From contig CAUYUJ010016893.1 in assembly GCA_963575745.1 (NCBI GenBank), positions 862,733 to 926,732 on the forward strand: a stretch of 64,000 nt of DNA, read 5' to 3'. The notes beneath the pieces were generated by a model. The model was not told the DNA's origin. It ran no database searches and was given only the letters and a program-made list of their open reading frames with translations. Origin of the DNA: Prorocentrum cordatum. Its lineage: Eukaryota; Sar; Dinophyceae; Prorocentrales; Prorocentraceae. The translations under genes and the position numbers were made by a program. Shown one piece after another: positions 40,401-47,458 of this stretch. The stretch's first letter is position 1, and every line of letters begins with the position of its first letter.

Positions 40401-41268
40401 CTTCCAGATTTTCAAATTTGGTGCTCAGTAAGTACAGTATATATGTTACTGCATCCGTTGGCTGTCCATTGACAGTTACACCATAATTGATGATCTGGGA
40501 GGGGACCTGCATGGCGATACGACGAGCCAGACCTTGAAGGCCTCGTTGTAGTGCTGCAGCTTGTTGTGGTGGTGTCATATTGCCACTCGTTACGTTTAAC
40601 CATGCATGTACTTCGCGAACGTATTCGCGGAAAGGCGTAGTACCGGCAGGGTCCCATGAAGGGCCAGTAGTACGCGTGTCGTCCATCCCCTGCCGCATGT
40701 ATCCCACAGCACATCCCATTATTACCCACAGAATGCCGAAGATAGTTATCTTAATCCAATGCATGTGCATTTCGGCTTCGGTGATTGGTTTGGGCTGTGG
40801 TTTGTCAGGCTCTGGCGTGGTAGCCGTGAGGCGCCTGACCGGCACGGGATGCAGGTGGCCCCGCTGCGGGTAGCCCCGCAGGGTGACCACGTTCTCGATC
40901 GAGTTGCCGATTGGCATCTGGTGGAAGTCGGGAGTGAAGTAGCGCAGTGAAGTAGGAGAGAGCGTCTCGAGTTCGCGGGTTGCCCCGCTAGCTCGATCGC
41001 GGACTGGCTCCGCTCCTCGCAGAGCCGGCGCAACATGGTATTCCACCGTAGTAGTAGTCCACCAAGTTGTGCCGTGGATTACAGGAATCAGAGCGAGAGC
41101 CAGCCACACGAGAGTGTAGCCAGCTCCGCTACCAAGTCGAAAACAAGCTGGTAAGCTTAGGTATGTGTTACGCTTTAAGCGTTGCCATATCCCAGGCTTT
41201 GGCTCATATCGCATGAGCAAGAGTGCAAGACGAAGCATGGGATCTGGAGTAAAGGATAGGATGGGCAT
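37285..41268 (-). CDS. gag: ORF1: gag-like polyprotein with CCHC zinc knuckle and two hydrophobic segments
   Basis: A frame of about 1327 residues opens at ATG 41268 inside the LTR. The longer frame starts at a non-ATG codon, so I prefer this ATG. Hydrophobic segments at about residues 52-66 (YTLVWLALALIPVI) and 171-190 (IFGILWVIMGCAVGYM) are unusual for a copia gag and may anchor particles in membrane. A helical capsid-like region spans about 215-390. A basic stretch is followed by the RNA-binding knuckle CHTCGSTEHLRDQC (C-X2-C-X4-H-X4-C) near 627-640. A late Cys cluster (CACWYC) lies near the C-terminus. Proline-alanine linkers encoded by short hairpins recur throughout. The frame ends TAG at 37285-37287, overlapping the open ORF2 frame by 172 nt. 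Confidence 0.85.
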   Translation of the reverse strand: MPILSFTPDPMLRLALLLMRYEPKPGIWQRLKRNTYLSLPACFRLGSGAGYTLVWLALALIPVIHGTTWWTTTTVEYHVAPALRGAEPVRDRASGATRELETLSPTSLRYFTPDFHQMPIGNSIENVVTLRGYPQRGHLHPVPVRRLTATTPEPDKPQPKPITEAEMHMHWIKITIFGILWVIMGCAVGYMRQGMDDTRTTGPSWDPAGTTPFREYVREVHAWLNVTSGNMTPPQQAAALQRGLQGLARRIAMQVPSQIINYGVTVNGQPTDAVTYILYLLSTKFENLEDERQLNSGTALIDFRVERGERIDSVLARFEMARDEANSVGFVIPNFQILTLILFRALGVGASRAQHLLEPFNHQMPRTQADYDRLLTRMRNYGHVAERSPGNIAGIFTGHHSHAGVYATTAGSPAGPGEPNPWADPADMPNEATALLGQTGQASAEAAEANAWSNYSPGAAYTASPPSGTTLWGQAESSAQGSQPPSPFESGTDTDTSSDDEHNGIVSAGNDYPADDTHLSEQQRAEAAFMAYRKSKRRWRRFMKKPVRKVRRAVRRHFKRFGKGRGKGGRRRRMHGRGITAFLTSLTDMAFEEVLIGGKGRGHRRTSGKGKGRRGNPRDASGNTMKCHTCGSTEHLRDQCPKGKGKGSVHLAQNSFMDDIDYIDYEFYVNPEAAPAAGSSTYYVMARYAEATVALEDYAVTLFDEFHGWDEVDEVAYNAWFGLPAGPPAGDEVSEAETVPATEEELTAVLAPQVIGMPLLPNPSWAGSEAGDADDEMRGHPAYSDSEEAEEDYKDMLQEQVSEAIRLLSAPAHQHITMNELLSHPGVARLRPYLDSNMSASQMLTALQALAGSPAEETLDATAGPPAWSMDVFMQGCDQMDINDLTMEQLNDIGYFRSPYQNVFMVQDSSEDSEDMRYAKRDRRPSPPRDSEHDDQRPMTRGSASAGPARGRSRSAPRRPTHDESDYPYSTEHSVGVSAQQVPDWYIRWYPGYSMDTLRHWYSKEYCTKRDETGAIIRTKGGKTKTPEAWDKRAKKQEIINDRKTYRKQVCQCEPFKGHMRRCPMDRPSRSPHHGETPWNWSHGDDAGNVHDPNKEVPGGGKRITEADRVPMTEEVANIVRENWVQLPNDHRLKEWNRRFHKEAGSPAESSKEAGPPAESSKEAGSPAEAAPAAGPADDEWIAVASAAGSAAGTDHTELNEEWAAEDGSENPFPDGCACWYCSSSAQKWFCTRVLYRHKNGKYKLAIKGSADIDQMRQVIHDHGQPEGPPRDPPGPQPARAVDHLQDLKPTPRLHRLLRKGTRPRAPKAHVGGRRPEGSPRRTTLSR
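41123..41134 (-). promoter_or_regulatory. Primer-binding site, initiator tRNA-Met type
   Basis: On the sense strand TGGTAGCGGAGC follows the LTR directly. Its complement, GCTCCGCTACCA, ends in CCA and closely resembles the acceptor end of eukaryotic initiator tRNA-Met, the usual primer of copia elements. The site lies within the ORF1 coding sequence (residues around 47-51). The host tRNA sequence itself is not visible in this window. Confidence 0.85.
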
Positions 41269-41421
41269 CGTCAATGGAAAAGGTATTTTCCGATCTCTGA
41301 TGCAAGTCGTGCGCCTCAGTGAGGCACAGTCATATATTTGGCCGGGCCCGGCTTGAGCCAGGCACGGCAGCGGTACATGCTCGATTTATACCTCGCCTTT
41401 AACCTTCTCCGTTTAAAGTCG
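41135..41421 (-). repeat. 5' LTR (promoter side)
   Basis: Same sequence as the 3' LTR. In sense order it carries TATAAAT at 41390-41384, then 23 bases on from its first T CCGTGCCTGGCTCAAG (41367-41352), which resembles the spliced leader. Two palindromes follow, and the ORF1 ATG is at 41268, so gag translation begins inside the LTR, as in yeast Ty1. That leaves about 150 bp of LTR upstream of the ATG for promoter and leader. Confidence 0.95.
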
Positions 41422-41566
41422 CAGGACATTTCCAGCCGCCCGGAAGCAGGCGCCCACGACGGCCGAAGCGGCCCCCGAGATCGCTTCGAGGCGGCCGCTG
41501 AGGCTGACGAGATGGCCGGAGAGGACCACAGGACGGCCACACCTAGGGGCCCAAGAGTCGGGGGCG

Positions 41567-41724
41567 CGCAACCACGGATTAGCGATCCACGGATGTGGCG
41601 CGCGGTCGCCGAATCCATGGATCGGGGGAGGTGCCCTCCCCAAAGTGCGGCTGGTGCCGCCTCGTTCGGCGGCGGAAGCCCGCGGTTTCTCATGGAAACG
41701 GGGCCCGTCGCTAATCCACGCCCC
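41567..41724. repeat. Fold-back element (GGATTAGCGA arms)
   Basis: The left arm gggggcgcgcaaccacggat, followed by tagcgatcc, is the inverse of the right arm cgtcgctaatccacgccccc, with a small insertion. The interior has ggaggtgccctcc and ggcggaagcccgc hairpins. The 140 bp between the LTR element and this repeat show no gene. Confidence 0.55.
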
Positions 41725-41759
41725 CTTGATCCATGTTTGCGTTCGCCTGAAAGAAGGAC

Positions 41760-41945
41760 ACACGAATGAACCCTTCGAGCCAGTCCCCCCAAGATGGCCC
41801 CCGAGACTGCGAGAAGGCTTCCAAGAAGCCCCCCCAAAGGCACCCCACCCAGACGCCTCCAAGAGGTGCCCACGAGGCCACAACAGACCTCCGAGAGTCC
41901 TCAAGATGCATCAAAGAGACCCCACAAGAGAACCCCAGTCGACCT
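41760..41945. repeat. CCAAGATGGCCC-type minisatellite, block 1
   Basis: Short units of 9-24 bp built on CCAAGA(T/G)GGCCC/CCAAGAGGC are repeated with many variants. Related blocks occur at 43155-43780, 53150-53440 and 60450-60795, making this one dispersed minisatellite family. Confidence 0.7.
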
Positions 41946-42380
41946 CCGCAAGGTCTGCTGTGCAATACCAGGCACGGTGGCAAGGTGGGCCGAAGGCCAC
42001 TGGACGTCGAGGCTTCCTTCCGCACGGCACCGCTCGAAGCGAGCAGATGCCAGGGCACAACACTTTTGGCAGGCCGCCTCTGGCGGTGTGCGTTGCGAGC
42101 AGGAGGGCACGCCGCCAGAGGCGGCGGAGAGCTTGAGAGATCCACCTACCAAAAAACAATGTTCTCTCACGGCCGAACAAATCCGCCGAAATTATATACT
42201 TCGGTGGGCCTGGGTTGAATACTTTCAAACGTGCCCAAAATACGAAGCGATTCCCACCAGCCCTCGAGGGCGTAGGTGGTCTAGGGAGGCTTCTCTTCCA
42301 ATCCCCTTCTTCCCCCTATCGGGGAAAGGTCTTTCACTGTTCCTTATTATATAGACCCCCTTCCCAACCAGGCTGGCGGC
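41946..42380. other. Unassigned sequence
   Basis: No recognisable gene or repeat beyond a ccgcctctggcggt/cgccagaggcggcg inverted pair at 42079-42126. Confidence 0.35.
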
Positions 42381-42389
42381 CAACCCGGA

Positions 42390-43030
42390 ACCATGCCGAC
42401 CCTCTCGGGCCCGCCCCCCACCGTCGCTGTCAAAAACAATACAAACCGCACTCTGCCTCCACATGTGGAGCCTGCGCGGCCAACCCGTTGCGCCCCCACC
42501 CACCCCTCATCATCCATGCCAAAAACAATGCGAAGTACACTTTGTGGCAAAATCTTGAGTCATAGTCGTGAGGCCCGCGAGCATTTAATTTATAAGGTTC
42601 GTTGACAGGGACAGCGGGGGTGTCAACATATTCCCTGCCGCGCGCGGGACTACCATCCTGTACAAAAAAAACATCATGCACCTCGCAGCTAAATCTGGAT
42701 TGACAGGGACGGCGGGGGTACTGGCGCGTGGCCTGCTGTGCGCAACGCACCAGACACAATGATGGGCATTGGTTTTCCGCAAGGATGGCGGGGGCCGACA
42801 TGTTTCCTGATGTGTGCTGTCACGTGAGCAGGCGCACCTGACACACTCTGCACGTGCCCCGAACGTGGCGCACCTGGCGCGGCTGGAGTGTGCGGCACAC
42901 CTAGCGCATCTGGCGCACGTGACGCCCCTGGCACGCGTGGCGCACCTTGCCCAAGCGTCGCGCACCTGGGGTCGGCTTTGCTGCCCAATAGCTGTCCATC
43001 CAAAGACGACCACTGAACATGCTCAGGCTC
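42390..43030. repeat. Short degenerate duplications
   Basis: CAAAAACAATRC with flanking sequence occurs twice about 90 bp apart (42432 and 42521). GACAGGGACRGCGGGGGT occurs twice about 98 bp apart (42605 and 42702). From 42835 to 42970 a GCGCACCTGGCGC-like unit of about 12 bp is repeated. No gene is seen. Confidence 0.5.
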
Positions 43031-43154
43031 GGGTGGTACTTATGTGTTGGGAGGGCAGGTGGGAATGAGCTAGACGACTTGCGGGCGGGTGGGTAGCCTG
43101 ACCCATCCCCCTTCACCTGAACCGGACGGCGGGAGGGCACGTGGGTAGTTGGAT

Positions 43155-43780
43155 CGTTCAAGATGGCCCAGGGCAGCTCCAAGAGCGCCTCGGAGAGCCC
43201 AAGAAGAGCTCTAAGATGGCTCAAGATAGCCTAAAATGCCTCAAGATGGCTCCGAAGATGCTCCAACAAGCCCCAAGACCGCCCCAAGACGGCTCCAAGA
43301 GGCCCACGAGACCTCCACGGAGGCCTCCAAGATGCCCAAGTCCTTCAAATACCAAAGGGAAACCAATGATTGTTGGTTCGTCGCCCGCTCGTTTTCGATA
43401 GCCTTCTGAGGCCTCAAGATGGCTCCACGATGGCCTACGAGGGCCCCAAGAGAGGCCCAAGATAGCCCCAACACGGCCTCAAGAGCGGCCAAGAGCGCCC
43501 CAAGAGTGCTCCAAGAGGGGTCCAGGAGGCGATGGTTGGGGCAGCGCTAATTGAAGAACCCCTCTTGTTCGATCGATAGCATCCAAGATGGCTCCAAAAG
43601 CGTCCCCAATGCTCCCAAGAGCGCCCCAAGAGGGTCCCAAGAGGCGCCCAGGCGGCCCCAAGAGGCGCCCAGGAGGCTTCCAAGAGGCCCCCAGAGGCCC
43701 CCAAGCGGCTTCAACAGGATCCCCGAGGCACGCAAGATGCCCCCCAGACGCTCTACGAGGCCTAAACAAAAAGAACATCC
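43155..43780. repeat. CCAAGATGGCCC-type minisatellite, block 2
   Basis: The longest block of this family, made almost wholly of CCAAGA(T/G)GGC, GCCCCAAGAG and CTCCAAGAG units. Frames through it (for example WASLGALLGRSW on the minus strand) are repeat translations. Confidence 0.8.
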
Positions 43781-43804
43781 GAGGAGGCTCTTCTGATCGT
43801 CATT

Positions 43805-44530
43805 TGTTCCTCCTCCTCCTACTTTTCCTCATCCTTATCCGCCTTCTCCTCCTCCTCCTCCTCCACCCTCCTCCACCCTCCTCCCCCCTCTCTCTCTTAC
43901 CCGCCTCCTCATCCGCCTCCTCCTCCTCCGAGGGCAGGAGGAAGTACGCGCGAAAACCACGACAGTCCGTATGCTTCGCGAAAGTTGCTGTCCTGGGATG
44001 GGCTGGTGGAGACACTTGTTGTTCGCGAGCGCAAGCGGGAGAGCCGCGCGCGTCTCAAGAACAAGCGAGCCTAAACGCCGCGGCCAGAGACGGAAGCGCT
44101 GGTGGGGATAACTACGCGAAGCGTCAAGAATTTGCAATGTTGGATATAGAGCCCGTATAAATTAGAACGACCGCTCCCAAACTGCTTTGGGCAACACAAC
44201 TATTCGGGATATGCCTGGTCTGGGTACGGCCACGTATGGGGCCCTCCGAATGTGTGCTCCTGCGCCAGAAAAAAACAGGCTGGCCAGTATCTACGCGTGG
44301 GAGAATATGACCCCGGAGAGCTTCACCTGGATGCAATCTCGGCGCATCCTGGCGCAAACGCGGAAACCCTCCGTCATCAGTGACTCATCCGTTCACTCGG
44401 GCCTCGGAACGACTGCTCCGCCTCTCGGTGTCGTCCTCGTCGCCCCACGACCCGCCTCGACCCGCCCGCGGAGCCCCCCGAGACCCACCGGCGACACGCC
44501 CCGAGACCGCGGCACGCCATCCCGCTCTTT
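43805..44530. other. (CTC)n-rich tract, then unassigned sequence
   Basis: 43805-43930 is CTCCTC-rich. 43931-44530 contains no motif-bearing ORF or repeat that I can identify. Confidence 0.4.
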
Positions 44531-44746
44531 CGAGGCCTCTCAGACAGGTTTCGGAGGACGCGCCGCATCGCCGATGCATCAGTGATGCATCGGCGAAGCA
44601 GCGGCGATGCATCGGCGATGTCAGCGATGCATCGCCGCCGTCAGCGCGGAGCAAGCCGGGTGTCACATCCAGCCGCATCGGCGATGCATCGGCGATGCGG
44701 CGCGCTCCTCCGACCCCAGCTGCTTGGACCCCATCGGGGAGGCCTA
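44531..44746. repeat. Fold-back element, family C (GCATCGGCGATGC), copy 1
   Basis: The left part (gaggcctct, then tcggaggacgcgccgcatcg) is inverted relative to the right part (cgatgcggcgcgctcctccga, then ggaggcctag). The interior is dense in GATGCATC and GCATCGGCGATGC palindromes. Copies are at 45080-45315 and 59567-59805, with a partial one at 62090-62230. Confidence 0.75.
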
Positions 44747-44804
44747 GACTCCTCTCCGCTACTGAGGCGGCGCATTCGAGTAACTGTGCTGCCTGGAATG
44801 GCGG

Positions 44805-44945
44805 CGCGAACAAGGGGGTAATTAAGGGGAGGGGAGAAGGCCTCTTAGAAGGAGGCTGCCTCTTATAATATGAGAAGAAGGGTGCTTCTAAGAAGCCTTC
44901 CCCCCTCCCCCTACCCCCCTCTGCGCGTGGCCTACTCTCAGAGGC
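44805..44945. repeat. Fold-back repeat, CTTCTAAGAAGC family, copy 2
   Basis: ggcgcgaacaagggggtaat, gaaggcctcttagaaggagg, gtgcttctaagaagccttcc and ctctgcgcgtgg occur in the same order as at 229-389. Confidence 0.65.
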
Positions 44946-45079
44946 CTACCCCTCGCCTCCCTAGAAGACCGCCCGCCTACGTAGAAGCACGCCCGCCTCT
45001 TGCGCGCGCCGCCAAGCTGAGAGCGAAGGTGGGAGACAGGACGCGAATGATGCCATGATGCGATTGTCTCAGGATGCGC

Positions 45080-45315
45080 TCCTAGAGGCCCTCAAGATGG
45101 GGCCCGAGTACATGGGGTCGAAGGATCGCACCGCATCGCCAATGATTGGCCGATGTATCATCGATGCATCTTCGATGCATCGGCAACGTCGGCGTGGGGA
45201 AACACGGGCTCCACATCGAGCCGCAGCGCCGATGCATCGGCGATGCGGCGCGATCCTCCAACCCCATCTACTCCGACCCCATCTACTCCGACCCCATCTG
45301 GGAGGCCTAGAGCTC
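45080..45315. repeat. Fold-back element, family C, copy 2
   Basis: The left arm (cctagaggcc, then atggggtcgaaggatcgc, accgcatcgcc) is inverted to the right arm (ggcgatgcggcgcgatcctc, caaccccat, ggaggcctagag). The interior has cgatgcat palindromes. The segment actccgaccccatct near the right end is duplicated in tandem. Confidence 0.7.
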
Positions 45316-45782
45316 CAGGACTTCTGGAGGAGCCAGCGGCCCTCGGCTCTGCAGCCCGCGCGGACCACCAGGAAGCTCTTGGGAAACCCTGGGAATCCTG
45401 GAGCCTCGCGGCCCTCAGAGGAAACACGGAGGCGGCCCGGGTGCCTGCACTGGCTGGGACCCCATACGATCGGTCATGAGGAAATGGACGAGGCCAACTC
45501 CGCCATCGGTCCCCGGGCCCCTTCCAGGGCCCATCGATGTGCAGCGTTTCGCACCGGCTCTGACTTCTGCGGCCCCGGGGCCCTATCGGGCGGCCCGTGG
45601 AGGCCGACGAAGGCGAAACACCCTCAGGAACCCAAATCATCGAACCTGCCCGCCCTCCCTGGTGGCCGGAACCAGCGCTGGGCCACCTCGGACCCCAAGA
45701 CTCGGCGGCGAACGAGGGGGGCCCCCAGACGGCTCCAAGAGGAAAGCGCGCCCGATGGCTCGGCGGCGAGCCCAGGTTGGGA
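45316..45782. other. Unassigned GC-rich sequence
   Basis: Open in several frames but without recognisable motifs. No repeat relation was found by eye. Confidence 0.35.
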
Positions 45783-45924
45783 GTGAGCAGGGGCGGGCCC
45801 TCTCCGAAGGCTAGGGAGCCCCCTGGCCTTCTGAGAAGCTTCCTGACGCAGGCAACCTCCGAGAGAAGGCGTGAGGGCTTCCGATAAGCCCCGCCACCTT
45901 CCGTGAAGACCTGCTGCTCCTCAC
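45783..45924. repeat. Fold-back element, TTCTCAGAAGG family, copy 2
   Basis: The ends gtgagcaggggcgggccctc and gacctgctgctcctcac are loosely inverted. The interior order matches the copies at 6482, 57171 and 57806. Confidence 0.6.
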
Positions 45925-46098
45925 TTCCCCCACTCGCTCGCCGCAGGAGGGAGGCGGGGGAAGCGCACGCGGTCACCCCTGGAGGCTTGGAACTGAACAC
46001 CCGCACCAAAGCAAGGGGTTTTGCCTCCCTCCCCTGGGGCAGCATGGCCCTTGACCTCGGTGCTGGTGGTAATCTTCCGATCTCCCAGGAGGCCCGAA

Positions 46099-46285
46099 AA
46101 TTTAGGGGAACACAAAGTGGCATAAGCACAAAAACTCGGAGGTCCGCGCGGATTTCTCGGATCGGCGCTGGACCCCCCCTCCCTGGCGCGCGGAGCGCCG
46201 CCGGGAGGGCCCCAGCGCCGATCCGAGGAATCCGCGCGGACCTCCGAGTTTTGATGCTTATGCCCCACCTGTTGCTCCCCCAATG
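46099..46285. repeat. Fold-back element, family A, copy 2
   Basis: The left arm (ggcataagcacaaaaactcg, gaggtccgcgcggatttctc, ggatcggcgctgg) is an almost perfect inverse of the right arm (ccagcgccgatccgaggaat, ccgcgcggacctccgagttt, tgatgcttatgcc). The loop holds a tggcgcgcgga/gcgccgccggg segment. It is the best-preserved copy and could form a hairpin of about 60 bp. Confidence 0.85.
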
Positions 46286-46508
46286 AATTGGGGCGCGCCC
46301 TCCGGAGCCGCCTCTCGGCGGCGAGCGAGGCGACCCCCTCGGCCTGCTGCCGCTCCGCTGCGGACGCCGCCCTCGCGGGCGGCGTCGTCCGCGGGTGTGG
46401 GGCGATCGGCCCGCGCAGGGCCCCGGGGGGGCGGCAGATGCCGCCCAGCTGCTTCGGCTGTGTGCCTCCAACGAGGGAAGAGGATCCCTATCTCGGTGGC
46501 AGTGGTGA

Positions 46509-46719
46509 TATTTAGGGGAGCAAAAACGTAGCATAAACATCAAAACTCGGAGGTCCGCACGGATTTCTCGGATCGGCGCTGGGGCCCCCCCGGCGGCGCC
46601 TCCGGCGCCGCCCCTGGCGCGCTCCGCGCGCCAGGGAGGGGGGTCCAGCGCCGATGCGAGAAATCCGCGCGGACCTCCGAGTCTTTGTGTCTATGCCACT
46701 TTTTGTTCCCAAACCAATG
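46509..46719. repeat. Fold-back element, family A, copy 3
   Basis: The left end (tttaggggagcaaaaacgta, gcataaac, aaaactcggaggtccgc) is inverted to the right end (gcggacctccgagtctttgt, atgccactttttgttccc). The centre carries nested ggcggcgcc/ggcgccgcc and ctggcgcgc/gcgcgccag arms. Confidence 0.85.
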
Positions 46720-46731
46720 CTACGTAGAGGC

Positions 46732-46868
46732 GTCTGTACACCACCACCGCGCCAGGCTGGGGCCGTCCTGGGCCCCAGGATGGTGTACGCCCTCCTGGCC
46801 GAGGCCAGGAGAGGAGGAGGAGGAGGAGGAGGAGGAGGAGGAGGAGGAGGAGGAGGAGGAGGAGGAAG
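46732..46868. repeat. Truncated cloverleaf-like fold-back, copy 2, running into (GGA)n
   Basis: gcgtctgtacaccaccaccg, gtcctgggccccaggatgg, tgtacgccctcctggccg and aggccaggag match the 18260-18414 element. The last arm passes directly into about 58 bp of GGA repeat, and the closing outer arm is missing. Confidence 0.7.
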
Positions 46869-46869
46869 A

Positions 46870-47458
46870 GCATGGCGGTCCGCGTCTCACGCTGTCCGCC
46901 CGCGCCGTCGGCCCCCCAGTGCCCGGCGGAGCGGCGCCGAGGGCCACGACCACGGCCTGCCCGCCCAGGCCGGCAAGGCGTGGGCGGGCCCCACCTTCAC
47001 CGACCACTTCGTCGCCGCGGCCCCGTCGCCGTCGTCCTGCGGGGTCGCAGGACGGGCAGACGAGCAGCGATCCGCCATCAAAGAACCCCCTAGCCCTCTG
47101 GGAGGAGACCTCAGTCAGGAGGGCCAGAAGCACACACATCGTGGATCACGGGGTCTTTTCCTGCGGGTGCAGCAAGCCAAACCGCCCAGCACTATTATCC
47201 CGAATGCAGAGACGGGGACCTAAATCAGGCCACGTCTTCACTATGTTACTAGGGTTAAGGGTCCTTGTGTCCGAACAGATCGTACATAAGTCTTGTAGTA
47301 GAGAGTTCCCAGCGCGGTATAGCCATAAAACGACGGCCACGGAGCTGATTCTATAAGAATCCTCGGCGCGCGCGTCGTCCCCGTGGGGGCCACGCACACA
47401 TAGTATTTCGAGCTAAATGTTTGGATGACGCCGATCCTAAGAAGAACAGAACACTGGC
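46870..47458. other. Unassigned sequence
   Basis: 46870-47100 is GC-rich with several open frames but no motif. 47100-47458 is more AT-rich and has no gene or repeat that I can identify. Confidence 0.35.

Larger units (their letters stand above)
25390..40988. repeat. Dispersed 14-nt GC hairpin family in all three ORFs (at least 44 copies)
   Basis: Each copy has the form GCGGN-4 nt-N'CCGC with a perfect 5-bp stem. Starts I located are 25390, 25409, 25442, 28068, 29475, 29493, 29511, 29529, 30624, 30864, 30879, 32055, 32169, 32412, 32436, 32460, 32484, 33537, 33555, 33573, 33684, 34138, 34156, 34809, 34827, 34854, 35328, 35346, 36729, 36843, 36966, 37002, 37748, 37766, 37796, 37826, 38669, 38705, 39083, 39239, 39833, 40028, 40866 and 40975. 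Stems are GCGGG/CCCGC (28), GCGGA/TCCGC (7), GCGGC/GCCGC (7) and GCGAG/CTCGC (2). Most are read as AGPPA, AGTPA, AESSA or AAPAA, but some lie in another phase (SGETR, RGYPQ). Further copies have 5-nt loops or one mismatch. Confidence 0.9.
25014..41421 (-). mobile_element. Ty1/copia-class LTR retrotransposon, 16.4 kb, apparently intact
   Basis: Two 287-bp direct repeats (25014-25300 and 41135-41421) differ at no position I could find and are exactly 16121 bp apart. Between them, minus-strand ORFs give gag, protease, integrase, reverse transcriptase and RNase H in copia order (integrase before RT). The primer-binding site abuts the right LTR. Non-standard cargo includes a Tpt1/KptA-like domain, a RING-H2 finger and a methyltransferase-like domain. 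The size is about three times that of a standard Ty1/copia element. A 4-bp GCAG at 25012-25015 and 41421-41424 is a possible target duplication. If it is real, the LTR limits shift by one or two bases. The usual 5-bp duplication is not seen. Identical LTRs and open frames imply recent insertion. Confidence 0.95.

Noticed and set aside
41123-41134. A partial tRNA gene because of the GCTCCGCTACCA string
   Set aside because: Only the acceptor end is matched and it abuts the LTR, so it is a primer-binding site complement, not a gene.
41266-41274. ORF1 start at the non-ATG codon 41272-41274
   Set aside because: The first ATG, two codons later at 41268, is the more reasonable eukaryotic start.
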